NCBI GenBank assembly: GCA_030913385.1
Contig: CP133159.1
Location: 3,184,584 to 3,248,583, forward strand
Source of the DNA: Cytophagaceae bacterium ABcell3
GTDB lineage: Bacteria; Bacteroidota; Bacteroidia; Cytophagales; Cytophagaceae
Length of the DNA: 64,000 nt
Reading direction: 5' to 3'
The position numbers were made by a program, and so were the translations under genes. This document shows, piece after piece, positions 36,949 through 46,341 of the stretch. The notes beneath the pieces were generated by a model that ran no database searches, had not been told where the DNA came from, and saw only the letters and a program-made list of their open reading frames with translations. Within the stretch, counting starts at the first letter, position 1, and the number at the start of each line of letters is the position of its first letter.

Positions 36949-38112
36949 ATGACCAAGTGCTTAGGTTATTCAAAGTCCGTAAGCATTGGTCTATTGCTTT
37001 TTTTCGTCTCACTAGCACTTCCTTTTGGAGCAAAAGCTCAAAACAGAGACAGCTTTGCTAAACGGTATATTAATAGTCTAATTAACGATACCACCGACAT
37101 TTCCAAACCTAAATTTATTGCTTATCCCACTTTAGCCTATGCGCCAGAAACAAGTTGGGAGTTTGGGTTCAGCGGGCTCTATGTATATTTTGCCAATAGA
37201 GACACTACCAATAGGCTAAGTGAAATCAATGGTTTTTCTTTTATTACGCTAGAAAACCAATATGGCTTTTGGTTCGACCATGCACTCTACACCCATGAAA
37301 ACAAATGGTTTTTTCTTGGTCGCATCCGGCTGCAGGATTTCCCTTTACGGTATTATGGAATTGGCCCCTATACCACGCCAAGTCATACCGCAGTAATAGA
37401 AGCTACTCAAGTAAACATAAGGGAAAGGGTATTACGAAAAGTGTACAAAGATTTATTTGTTGGCCTTCAGGGAGACTGGCAACAGTTAAGGTTTGCGAGG
37501 TTCACTTCAATAGACCAAGAAGAGTTTGAGTTTCCGTTAGGCGGGGAGGGTTCGCTGAACATTGGCCTTGGGCTAAATGTAGTTTACGACACCAGACATA
37601 ATGTACTGAATGTAAGAGACGGATTGTTTTCAGAGCTGGCTTTTCTAAGATATCCAGGCTTGGCAAGCAATTACAACTTTAGCACTTTAATTTCAGACAA
37701 CCGCATATACCGCCCCGTGGGCAAAAACAATGTACTTGCCGCACAAGTCATGGGGCAGTTTAACTTTGGTAACACACCTTTCAACATGCTTTCTTTAATG
37801 GGAGGCGAAAACCTGATGCGTGGTTACTATTTGGGAAGGTTTAGGGATAATAACCAAATAGCCACACAAGTAGAATTCCGGTTCTTGCCCTTACCGTTAA
37901 ATTTTACCAATAGGATAGGAGCGGCCCTTTTTGCTTCTACAGCCTCTGTTTTTGATGAATTTGAAAATTTTTCAGTTAGCAAGTTTGTCTTTGCCGGTGG
38001 TGGAGGTTTAAGATTTCTGCTATTTCCCAAAAGAGACATATACACACGGTTTGATGTGGCATTTACCAATGAAGGATCTGGTTTTTACCTTTTCATAGGA
38101 GAGGCTTTTTAA
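36949..38112 (+). CDS. Omp85/BamA-like outer-membrane beta-barrel protein
   Basis: The ATG at 36949 is preferred because it places a signal peptide (VSIGLLLFFVSLALPFGAKA) at the N-terminus; the ATG at 36892 overlaps the previous gene. The mature part (about 360 residues) is a barrel of the bacterial surface antigen type: NVVYDTRHNVLNVRDG, the GGENLMRGYY loop (related to the Omp85 RGY motif) and a C-terminal beta-signal YLFIGEAF. POTRA domains are absent, so it is a short member, closer to PF01103-type barrels than to true BamA. Confidence 0.82.
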   Translation: MTKCLGYSKSVSIGLLLFFVSLALPFGAKAQNRDSFAKRYINSLINDTTDISKPKFIAYPTLAYAPETSWEFGFSGLYVYFANRDTTNRLSEINGFSFITLENQYGFWFDHALYTHENKWFFLGRIRLQDFPLRYYGIGPYTTPSHTAVIEATQVNIRERVLRKVYKDLFVGLQGDWQQLRFARFTSIDQEEFEFPLGGEGSLNIGLGLNVVYDTRHNVLNVRDGLFSELAFLRYPGLASNYNFSTLISDNRIYRPVGKNNVLAAQVMGQFNFGNTPFNMLSLMGGENLMRGYYLGRFRDNNQIATQVEFRFLPLPLNFTNRIGAALFASTASVFDEFENFSVSKFVFAGGGGLRFLLFPKRDIYTRFDVAFTNEGSGFYLFIGEAF

Positions 38113-38211
38113 TACTGTAAACACCCCAATACACTATAAGTAATACAGTTACCCCCCAAGTTAACATTCGACACATTTTTTTTGTTAACTAAATAGAAGT
38201 AGAAAAAAAGA

Positions 38212-38502
38212 ATGATTATGGAGGATATTCTGGAAAAAGTAGATAAAGGGGTAACACAAGTAACAGGACACGAAAAGCCAGAGGAAGGAAAAGTAGCAAG
38301 AATGATTGAAAAGCAAACCGCCAAGTTGCCTTCAGATGTATATCTTTGGGCTTCTATAAGTTCTATGGCTGTTTCTCTATCATTTAAACTGCTAAAGAAA
38401 AACTCTCTATCATTGTTCGTTGGACAATGGGCTGCACCTTTCTTGCTTTTCGGTATCTATAACAAAATGGTGAAGCAAGAAAAGCAAAATAAGAACGGAT
38501 AA
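38212..38502 (+). CDS. Small two-helix membrane protein
   Basis: This 96-residue protein has a polar N-terminal half (KVDKGVTQVTGHEKPEEGK) and two hydrophobic helices at about 45-60 (VYLWASISSMAVSLSFKLL) and 68-84 (LFVGQWAAPFLLFGIYN). An ATG at 38218 is an equally good start. Similar proteins are common in Bacteroidota, without known function. Confidence 0.6.
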   Translation: MIMEDILEKVDKGVTQVTGHEKPEEGKVARMIEKQTAKLPSDVYLWASISSMAVSLSFKLLKKNSLSLFVGQWAAPFLLFGIYNKMVKQEKQNKNG

Positions 38503-38521
38503 TGTCCTGAATAAATAAACA

Positions 38522-38556
38522 AAAGCGGGAGTCACTATAGGTTCCCGCTTTATTTT
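38522..38556. terminator. Bidirectional terminator
   Basis: AAAGCGGGA (38522-38530) pairs with TCCCGCTTT (38543-38551), followed by TATTTTT. It lies between two convergent genes and has an A-run before it, so it can serve both. Confidence 0.85.
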
Positions 38557-38573
38557 TAATTAGCACACCTAAG

Positions 38574-39020
38574 CTATTGCTCTTGATTTACGAAATTTTC
38601 TTGTCTTCTCTGCATTTCTTCTGGGCTAACGTCTTCAACATGCGTAGATATCCACCAAGTATTCCCAAAAGGGTCTTTTACTCCAGCACTTCTATCTCCA
38701 TAGAATTGCAAGGCAGGCTCCATTGTGGAAACACCTCCGGCTTTAAGCGACTTTTGGTAAACATCATCCACATTTTCAGTATAAAAGTGAATAATCACTT
38801 GCGTAGGAGGAAAATCAGGATTGGCCTCAGAGAGCATAATGTTTGAATCTCCAATCCGAACTTCTGCATGCATTACTTTGCCATCAGGGTACAAAGTCTT
38901 CATTTTTTCCTGTGCATTGAAAGCATCCTTGAGAAAACTAATATACGCTAAGGCATTTTCCACAACCAAATAAGGGGTAATATTATGGTAACCTTCAGGA
39001 ACTGGTTTTACATTTTTCAT
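38574..39020 (-). CDS. VOC-superfamily (PhnB/glyoxalase-like) protein
   Basis: This 148-residue protein has the two beta-alpha-beta-beta-beta modules of the VOC fold. Conserved elements are ITPYLVVENALAYISFLKDAF near residue 14, MHAEVRIGDSNIMLSE near 50 and VKDPFGNTWWISTHVEDV near 113. It resembles the PhnB-like group (3-demethylubiquinone methyltransferase-like naming is common but not meaningful). Metal ligands are likely, but the reaction is unknown. Confidence 0.88.
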   Translation of the reverse strand: MKNVKPVPEGYHNITPYLVVENALAYISFLKDAFNAQEKMKTLYPDGKVMHAEVRIGDSNIMLSEANPDFPPTQVIIHFYTENVDDVYQKSLKAGGVSTMEPALQFYGDRSAGVKDPFGNTWWISTHVEDVSPEEMQRRQENFVNQEQ

Positions 39021-39489
39021 ATTAAATATCTTTTTTAGTTAACCTTTATGTCTAAGAAATCGCCGTCTCGGACAGAGCAAAAAAAATGTTTTATAACCCA
39101 AATAGGTATACCTAGGTTCTGCTATATACTTCTTGTTGCTTTTTACTTTGTATAATATGCTCATCACTAAATTGTTTGAAAAAGATTAATCTGTCTCGGC
39201 AGTGCATTAACAAATTGTAAGATATTTTTCAACCCACAAAATAACCTTACATAGCACGCTTCAATAATGTATACAAATCATTGCCTACAGAGATTTAAAG
39301 AGCTTGTGGATAAGTTTGTTATAAAAAACAGAGCATTTGTATGGCATTTTAACCTCAAAAAAATTACATTTACTTATAGTTTTCGGGGTTTGATCATTTT
39401 TTTTAATGAAATCTTAATATAAATTAATTGTTAAGAAGCGTTATTAGTTATATATTTATACATCTATTGTCTGGGTAAATATTTTTTTT
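39021..39489. other. Intergenic, no gene seen
   Basis: About 470 bp of AT-rich sequence between divergent genes (VOC protein minus, PAS protein plus). No repeat or hairpin of note. Confidence 0.5.
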
Positions 39490-40131
39490 ATGGAAAACTC
39501 ATTTTCTAATGAAAGTACGCCGGTTTCAGAAATAGTTTCTGAAATGAAGAGTATATTGAAAAAAGAAGGAGACCTTAACCAAGAGAAAGAGCATCTTTCA
39601 AGATTACTTGAACAAGCGGACTTTTTGCTGCACAAACATGATGAGGACTACAACCAGTTCATAGAGCTTTTTGTAGCTATGGGTCAGTTTGACTTTTCTT
39701 CAAAGCTTCAATACCTAAACAATGGAGACAACTTTCAAAACTTTATTGTGACCGGTTTAAATATGGTCAATGAGGAGCTGAAACATACTATTATACACCC
39801 TTGTGTAATAAACACTTTACTTAGAATACTTAAAGTCCCTAATGCTGTTATAGTTATAACAGATGATGAAGGCAAGATAAAGTTTTTAAATAACTATATT
39901 CCACACCTATCAGAAGCAATTTCCCGCTCCTATATAGGGAAGCATATCAGTGAGCTTTTAGCTAACTACAACAATCTAAAGGAAAGCTTTGATAAAGGAG
40001 CGCTTGTACGTAACCATGAAAGCTTCATTGACCATAAAGGCAAGCATTATTTTGTTACTGTAGATATGGAAACTGCCATTAACGGACAAAAGGTAGAGGG
40101 ATTTGTATATGTTATCAATTTTGTACACTAG
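39490..40131 (+). CDS. PAS-domain protein without a kinase
   Basis: This 213-residue soluble protein has an N-terminal helical region (about 1-110) that includes a KEHLSRLLEQADFLLHKHD coiled coil. A PAS domain follows at about 115-210 (VPNAVIVITDDEGKIKFLNN, then FVYVINFVH at the very end). No output domain follows. It may be a sensor subunit for one of the orphan kinases in this window, which is inference. Confidence 0.75.
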   Translation: MENSFSNESTPVSEIVSEMKSILKKEGDLNQEKEHLSRLLEQADFLLHKHDEDYNQFIELFVAMGQFDFSSKLQYLNNGDNFQNFIVTGLNMVNEELKHTIIHPCVINTLLRILKVPNAVIVITDDEGKIKFLNNYIPHLSEAISRSYIGKHISELLANYNNLKESFDKGALVRNHESFIDHKGKHYFVTVDMETAINGQKVEGFVYVINFVH

Positions 40132-40429
40132 GGCGCGCTGAAAAACGCCCATATTGATCTGTTTATATTTGTATAAAGATTATAAAGGTATAGGTGCAAT
40201 CGTTTTCGGTTGTTTCATATTTTTTTGTGCACAATAAACTGAGAAGCTTTAACCCAATACTTCTTTGGGCTAGCCACAAGCGCCCAATCTACTTTATGGC
40301 CTTAATTCGAAGTATTCCAATACGTCTTCATGTAAGGCCATGCGTATCTTGCACACTTGTGACTTTTTCAGCAGGCCCTACACTAGTAAAAACAAAGGAT
40401 TTACAATACCCTTTCTTATAAAAAATAAA
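40132..40429. other. Intergenic, no gene seen
   Basis: A weak hairpin GGGCG-(10 nt)-CGCCC lies just past the PAS gene (about 40131-40150). The rest holds no recognisable gene or repeat. Confidence 0.45.
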
Positions 40430-40457
40430 AAAGTCGACCTAATGGCCGACTTTTTTT
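40430..40457. terminator. Terminator between convergent genes
   Basis: AAGTCG-A-CC pairs with GG-C-CGACTT across a 4-nt loop (about 40431-40452), flanked by A-run and T-run. Confidence 0.75.
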
Positions 40458-40477
40458 ATTTGTCCAGGTCATACTGA

Positions 40478-41764
40478 TTAGCCAATCAGCATTTTTTCTT
40501 TATTTATTATAAAGGTAGGGACCTTATCAAAAGCCTGACAAACTTCAGCAAGACTTGAGCCTTCTTCCGAAAGGGCTTCTGGCAGGCTTTGAGCAATTAC
40601 TTTAGCCAGGTTTTCAATATCTTCATACGAATGATGAGTAGTAATTGTAAACCTTAATCCCGTACATTGCTTAGGAACCGTAGGGAAGACACTGATATTT
40701 ACATAGAATCCAGCATCAATAATCTTCTTCACTAGCTTATATCCTACCTCCATTTTACCAGCACCTATAAAAAATATAGGAGAAGTAGGGTTTGATACAA
40801 TTGGTAAGTTATACTTCTCCAACATGCTTTGGCAATGTGCAATTTTAGATTTCAACTCCTCTTGTCTGTCATAAATTTCCGAAGAAAGATGGATTTTGGC
40901 AGAAGCAATTCCTGCTGCGATAACCGGAATTTGGTGAGGGCCGGAGAACATAAAAGGACCTCCGCAATTCCTTACCATGTCTTTGGTTTCTTTGTCAGGA
41001 AAAATAAACAAACCACCACCAGCTCCAAATGCCTTGTTGAGCGAAGTAGCCATGACCATTTTAGGGTGCAAATCCATTTGGCTCAACAAAAAGCCCCTTC
41101 CGTGCTTACCTGCCCAGCCCATTCCATGGGCATCATCAGCATAAAGATGAAAGCTGTCATACGAGTCAAGGTATTCTTTGATGGTGTCTACAGGAGGATA
41201 GTCTCCATACATAGAGTAAACACCGTCAATCATATACCAAATATTGTTACAGCTACCCTCTAACTCTTCAATGGTTTTTTTCAGAAAGGCCATGTCATTA
41301 TGGGGAATTACCACTATCTTTATGCCATAAGCTTTCATTTTGAAGGCTGCGTCTTGTACGCTTGCATGAACCTGTTGATCCAAAATAATGGCATCATTCT
41401 CTCTTACAATGATGGGAATTACACCATGATGCCCTAAGGAAACAGAGGTTGTATAAGCTATATGAGCACCAAAAATCTGTTGTAACAATATTTCATATTC
41501 ATCATAAAGAGAACATGAAACAAAGTGACGAGAAGAAGAAAACTGTATACCATATTTCATTATGGCATCAATGGCTGAAACCTTTAGCCGCTGGTCTGTT
41601 TCTAGACCCAAATAACTGCAAGATCCAAAATTGAGCAAGTTCTTATTATCAACAGTAATGTTTTTACCATCGTAATATTTGTCTTCAGTAACAATTTGAC
41701 CAAGTCCATGCTGGCGTGCGGTTGTGACAATTTCATTAATTTGGTTTAGGACGGTTGTTTTCAT
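40478..41764 (-). CDS. PLP-dependent alpha-oxoamine synthase family enzyme
   Basis: This 428-residue aminotransferase-fold protein belongs to the group of BioF, glycine C-acetyltransferase (KBL), serine palmitoyltransferase and CqsA. Motifs: NFGSCSYLGLETDQRL near residue 45, DDAHGMGWAGKHGRGFL near 205 (the Asp that binds the PLP nitrogen) and the PLP lysine K244 in TSLNKAFGAGGG. It condenses an amino acid with an acyl-thioester; the substrates cannot be told. There are no biotin or threonine-dehydrogenase genes beside it, so a sphingolipid-like or pigment role is possible. An extra ~35-residue tail is present. Confidence 0.88.
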   Translation of the reverse strand: MKTTVLNQINEIVTTARQHGLGQIVTEDKYYDGKNITVDNKNLLNFGSCSYLGLETDQRLKVSAIDAIMKYGIQFSSSRHFVSCSLYDEYEILLQQIFGAHIAYTTSVSLGHHGVIPIIVRENDAIILDQQVHASVQDAAFKMKAYGIKIVVIPHNDMAFLKKTIEELEGSCNNIWYMIDGVYSMYGDYPPVDTIKEYLDSYDSFHLYADDAHGMGWAGKHGRGFLLSQMDLHPKMVMATSLNKAFGAGGGLFIFPDKETKDMVRNCGGPFMFSGPHQIPVIAAGIASAKIHLSSEIYDRQEELKSKIAHCQSMLEKYNLPIVSNPTSPIFFIGAGKMEVGYKLVKKIIDAGFYVNISVFPTVPKQCTGLRFTITTHHSYEDIENLAKVIAQSLPEALSEEGSSLAEVCQAFDKVPTFIINKEKMLIG

Positions 41765-41818
41765 AGCAGTAGAATTTAAAAGTTTAACATGTAATAAAAG
41801 TTTGTAAAAAGTTTAAAA

Positions 41819-42202
41819 ATGACTAATAATAGTACATACGTAGATTTTTGGTTTGAGGATGGGATTTTATTACAAATTTTTAAACCTGAGGTCGATAAAG
41901 TTACTTTAGAGGTCGCTAAGGCCGTTGTTAGGGAAAGAAAAAAATTAACCAAAGGTAAGAAATACCCGCTTTTAGTCGATTTTTCGTATGCAAGTTCCAT
42001 TGACAAAGAAGCAAGAGATTATTGGGCTACGGAAGAAGGAAAGGACGATGTTTCCTACTCCGGTCTAGTTATGAGCAATTATTTGGCGTTTCTTGCTGCT
42101 AAACTTTTTATGGCCTTTAATAAACCAGGAATTACAACTGAGCTTTTCAGAACAAGACAGCAGGCCAAAGAGTGGTTGTTGAGCTATAAACATAATGAGT
42201 AA
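41819..42202 (+). CDS. STAS/SEC14-like small protein, paralog 2
   Basis: This 127-residue protein shares a pattern with the protein at 19836: FEDGILLQIFKP at the start, KYPLLVDFSYASS in the middle, KEARDYWATEEGK, and AKEWLLSYK at the end. It is divergent from the PLP enzyme gene, with 54 bp between starts. It probably has a single alpha/beta STAS-like domain. Function unknown. Confidence 0.65.
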   Translation: MTNNSTYVDFWFEDGILLQIFKPEVDKVTLEVAKAVVRERKKLTKGKKYPLLVDFSYASSIDKEARDYWATEEGKDDVSYSGLVMSNYLAFLAAKLFMAFNKPGITTELFRTRQQAKEWLLSYKHNE

Positions 42203-42214
42203 CCTATTACCAAC

Positions 42215-42935
42215 AAGACCCCGCAACGGGTGCGGGGAGAGTGCTAAATGGTTAATTTTTAGGCGTTATTTCACCGTATACAAAACTATTTTGGTGACTT
42301 TACCTGAAAAACAAAAATAACAGCCCCTTGCCAGACCCGTTCCGGCATCTGTGAAGAGTTCGCAGAAAAGTGGTTTTTTAATTATATCGCCACCTTCGGG
42401 GCTTAAATAAAAATGTAATTTTGACTCTATAATCATATCGCCCTTTCTGGGCTCTGGTATTAACCTGTCACCCTGAGGATCGAAGGATCTGTTAGACATT
42501 GCCTCTTTTGCGACACTGAAAGGTTATCCTTAAATCCTTTAATCGGGCGAATCCCGATTCTGACAAAAAGGACGAGGGGTCTGTCAGACGCTGGCTCCAA
42601 GATTACGTTTTGATGAGAGCAAATTCCACAGCGTACCGCAAACAGATTGCAAAATAACTTGGTAACTTTCCCTGAAAAATAAAAACAACAGCCCGTGCCG
42701 GACCGTTCCGGCATCTGTGAAGAGTTCGCAGAAAAGTGGTTTTTAAATATACGTTTTCTACGGACACTGCTACTTACCAACAGACCCCGCAACAGGTGCG
42801 GGGAGAGAGCTAAAAAGTTTCTCTTTTCTGCTTTATTTTACCTGGTGCAAAACTTCCTGATGATTTTCTCAGAAAAATAAAAAGTATCGCTCTTGCCGGA
42901 CCTGTTCCGGCATCTGTTAAGAGATGGCAGAAGAG
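42215..42935. repeat. Twin-hairpin repeats and composite repeat blocks
   Basis: The twin-hairpin repeat of 2627-3073 recurs at about 42215-42380 and 42690-42935, with the hairpin CCCCGCA-ACAGG-TGCGGGG near 42785. A second block (TCGCCACCTTCGGGGCTT, then TCTGGGCTCTGGTATTAACC) is present at 42388-42472 and again at 42949-43031. No credible gene lies here. Confidence 0.8.
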
Positions 42936-43034
42936 TGTTTTTTAATTATATCGCCACCTTCGGGGCTTAAATAATAGTGTAATTTTGATTCTCTAATCAT
43001 ATCGCCCCTTCTGGGCTCTGGTATTAACCTGTCA

Positions 43035-43199
43035 TGCTTTTTCATACTCAAAATCACAGGTTCCCAATGTTATTTCATACATTGAAAACCAAGAAATTCA
43101 TCATCAGAAAAAATCTTTTATAGAGGAGTACCACGATTTTCTTTTAAAATTTAATATCCAATACGCCCCCAAATATACCTTTCAAAAAATTTTGTAATT
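43035..43199 (+). pseudogene. 3' fragment of the IS200-like transposase gene
   Basis: The sequence equals codons about 101-153 plus stop of the transposase gene at 45327, with a single difference noticed (GCCCCC for GACCCC near 43166). It contains the catalytic-tyrosine region but not the HUH motif. Confidence 0.9.
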
Positions 43200-43526
43200 A
43201 TTTGTTATAGGATCTGCAAAAAACTGAATAAAATATTATTCCATGCTTGCGTTTCACTTTTAGCATGGCTTTTTCATACACTAAGTCTATATATTATTAA
43301 GTCCCGTGAGGGACGAAAGGTCGGTAGAGATGGATTACCTATAGGTATTAGCCCCGTTAGGGGCGGAACTATGGAATTTATATATACCATATTTCAAATA
43401 AATTTAGGTCCATTGCCTAGAGATAACCATTCCAGCTTTTATTCCTTGTGAAGCACTTTGGTTAAGTCCCTAACGGGGCTATTTGGTGTTTGGGTCGAAT
43501 TCCCTACCGACATTTCGCCCTTAGCA
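43035..43526. repeat. ~490-bp direct repeat (second copy 45626-46117)
   Basis: The 3' part of the transposase gene, its terminator and ~300 bp of palindrome-rich flank are duplicated almost without change. This points to a recent duplication or gene conversion across the tandem array. Confidence 0.9.
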
Positions 43527-44935
43527 GGGCTTTCCTTCTGATTGGAACCCCACGAAAGTCCCGCCAAGGCCGAAAGATCGGTAACTTATGGCATTTTTTG
43601 AAAATAGCTCCGTAGGAGCGGAATTCTGGATTTTTTATATACCATATTTCAAATAAATTTAGGTCCATTGCCTAGATAACCATTCCAGCTTTTATTCCTT
43701 GTGAAGGTTCCGCCCCTAACGGGGCTATTTGGTGTTGGATCAAATTCCCTACCGATATTTCGCCCTTAACAGGGCTTTCCTTCTGATTGGAACCCCACGA
43801 AAGTCCCGCCAAGGCCGAAAGATCGGTAACTTATGGCATTTTTTGAAAATAGCTCCGTAGGAGCGGAATTCTGGATTTTTTATATACCATATTTCAAATA
43901 AATTTAGGTCCATTGCCTAGATAACCATTCCAGCTTTTATTCCTTGTGAAGGTTCCGCCCCTAACGGGGCTATTTGGTGTTGGATCAAATTCCCTACCGA
44001 TATTTCGCCCTTAACAGGGCTTTCCTTCTGATTGGAACCCCACGAAAGTCCCGCCAAGGCCGAAAGATCGGTAACTTATGGCATTTTTTGAAAATAGCTC
44101 CGTAGGAGCGGAATTCTGGATTTTTTATATACCATATTTCAATAAATTTAGGTCCATTGCCTAGATAACCATTCCAGCTTTTATTCCTTGTGAAGCACTT
44201 TGGTTCCGCCCCTAACGGGGCTATTTAGCGTTGGATCGAATTCCCTACCGATATTTCGCCCTTAGCAGGATTTCCCTTCTGATTGGAACCCCACGAAAGT
44301 CCCGCCAAGGCCGAAAGATCGGTAACTTATGGCATTTTTTGAAAATAGCTCCGTAGGAGCGGAATTCTGGATTTTTTATATACCATATTTCAAATAAATT
44401 TAGGTCCATTGCCTAGATAACCATTCCAGCTTTTATTCCTTGTGAAGGTTCCGCCCCTAACGGGGCTATTTGGTGTTGGATCAAATTCCCTACCGATATT
44501 TCGCCCTTAACAGGGCTTTCCTTCTGATTGGCCCCCACGAAAGTCCCGCCAAGGCCGAAAGATCGGTAACTTATGGCATTTTTTGAAAATAGCTCCGTAG
44601 GAGCGGAATTCTGGATTTTTTATATACCATATTTCAATAAATTTAGGTCCATTGCCTAGATAACAATTCCAGCTTTTATTCCTTGTGAAGCACTTTGGTT
44701 CCGCCCCTAACGGGGCTATTTAGCGTTGGATCGAATTCCCTACCGACATTTCGCCCTTAGCAGGATTTCCCTTCTGATTGGAACCCCACAAAACTCCCGC
44801 CAGGGACGAAAGATCGGTAACTTATGGCATTTTTTGAAAATAGCTCCGTAGGAGTGGAATTCTGGATTTTTTATATACCATATTTCAATAAATTTAGGTC
44901 CATTGCCTAGATAACCATTCCAGCTTTTATTGCTA
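43291..44935. repeat. Tandem array of ~245-256-bp units rich in REP-like palindromes
   Basis: About seven units are seen; the landmark CCTTCTGATTGG starts at 43534, 43779, 44024, 44275, 44520 and 44770 (spacing 245-251). Each unit holds several short palindromes (GCCCCTAACGGGGC, GCTCCGTAGGAGC, GCCCTTAACAGGGC) next to GGTA(G/A) motifs. These fit the REP sequences mobilised by RAYT/IS200-type transposases. A partial unit follows at 46118-46218. No protein is encoded. Confidence 0.9.
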
Positions 44936-45148
44936 ATTAAGCACTAAACTTAGTCTCGCACCTTACGGGGCTTTAGGTATTATGTTAACCCTAGTCTACA
45001 AATATCTCGTCCCTAGGGGGACTTGAATGGGAATAAGCCCTGATAAGGACGAAACATCGGTAGAAATCTTGCCCTTGCACTAATTAGCCCCACTCGGGGC
45101 GCAACATATCGAGGAAGTCCATAGTAGTTCTTTGCGACCTACATAAAA
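44936..45148. repeat. Diverged REP-like palindromes
   Basis: Degenerate relatives of the array palindromes (GCCCCACTCGGGGC near 45090, GTCCCTAGGGGGAC near 45010). No gene. Confidence 0.55.
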
Positions 45149-45232
45149 AAAACCTTTCCGAACCCGTTCCCTAATTCGACAAATAAGATGTCTGAATCGG
45201 GATTTGACGGGACTGGTTGAATAAGGTTTTTC
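45149..45232. other. Long imperfect hairpin upstream of the transposase
   Basis: Outer arms AAAAACCTT (45149-45157) and AAGGTTTTT (45224-45232) enclose further pairing (CCCGT with ACGGG, ATTCGACA with TGTCTGAAT). IS200/IS605 transposases recognise single-stranded hairpins at element ends, so this may be the left end or a regulatory fold. Confidence 0.5.
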
Positions 45233-45326
45233 AGGTGCATATTTTTACCATTTAAATGTTTGGAATATATTTTTTTCTTATTTTGCTTTAAGTCAAGTAT
45301 TTATATTTTTTTTAAATTTACTTATA

Positions 45327-45788
45327 ATGGCTAATACTTTCACTCAAATCCATATTCAGACAATATTTGCTGTAAAGAATAGGACAAGTTTAATTCAAAA
45401 AAGCTGGAAATGCGACTTGTATCAATATATTTCTGGAATTATTCAGAATAACAACCATAAAGTTTTAGCTATAAATGGGATGCCTGACCACATTCATATA
45501 TTTTTCGGAATGAGGCCTTCACAGTCATTGTCTTCTTTAATACAAGATGTAAAAGCTTGTTCTGCGAGGTGGGTTAATTGTAGTAGTATGGTTCGAGGCA
45601 AATTTGAATGGCAATCAGGATATGGCGCTTTTTCATACTCAAAATCACAGGTTCCCAATGTTATTTCATACATTGAAAACCAAGAAATTCATCATCAGAA
45701 AAAATCTTTTATAGAGGAGTACCACGATTTTCTTTTAAAATTTAATATCCAATACGACCCCAAATATACCTTTCAAAAAATTTTGTAA
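45327..45788 (+). CDS. tnpA: IS200/IS605-type (RAYT-like) Y1 transposase
   Basis: This 153-residue HUH single-strand transposase has the metal-binding H55-x-H57 in MPDHIHIFFGM and the nucleophilic tyrosine Y115 in VISYIENQEIHHQ, each in the expected order. The N-terminus TFTQIHIQTIFAVKNR is typical of the Bacteroidota branch. No tnpB/RNA-guided nuclease gene accompanies it. The many REP-like palindromes around it suggest it acts, or acted, as a REP-associated tyrosine transposase that spreads them. Its terminator is at 45832. A truncated copy lies at 43035. Confidence 0.92.
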   Translation: MANTFTQIHIQTIFAVKNRTSLIQKSWKCDLYQYISGIIQNNNHKVLAINGMPDHIHIFFGMRPSQSLSSLIQDVKACSARWVNCSSMVRGKFEWQSGYGAFSYSKSQVPNVISYIENQEIHHQKKSFIEEYHDFLLKFNIQYDPKYTFQKIL

Positions 45789-45831
45789 TTATTTGTTATA
45801 GGATCTGCAAAAAACTGAATAAAATATTATT

Positions 45832-45865
45832 CCATGCTTGCGTTTCACTTTTAGCATGGCTTTTT
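45832..45865 (+). terminator. Terminator of tnpA
   Basis: CCATGCT (45832-45838) pairs with AGCATGG (45853-45859), followed by CTTTTTC. The same hairpin follows the truncated copy near 43242. Confidence 0.75.
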
Positions 45866-46341
45866 CATACACTAAGTCTATATATTATTAAGTCCCGTGA
45901 GGGACGAAAGGTCGGTAGAGATGGATTACCTATAGGTATTAGCCCCGTTAGGGGCGGAACTATGGAATTTATATATACCATATTTCAAATAAATTTAGGT
46001 CCATTGCCTAGAGATAACCATTCCAGCTTTTATTCCTTGTGAAGCACTTTGGTTAAGTCCCTAACGGGGCTATTTGGTGTTTGGGTCGAATTCCCTACCG
46101 ACATTTCGCCCTTAGCAGGATTTCCCTTCTGATTGGAACCCCACGAAAGTCCCGCCAGGGACGAAAGATCGGTAACTTATGGCATTTTTTGAAAATAGCT
46201 CCGTAGGAGCGGAACTATTGCAGATGATATTTTTTATAGATACATTTATTAAATTTTTTTAAACCCCTTTAAACTTACCCCTATCTTGGGGGCTGGTAAT
46301 TAAAGGAAATCATATATTTACCGAAAACAACTACAAACATC

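Noticed and set aside
43291-44935. CRISPR array
   Set aside because: The repeat unit is about 245-256 bp with no unique 30-40-bp spacers, and no cas gene is present. The internal palindromes and nearby IS200-type transposase explain it better.
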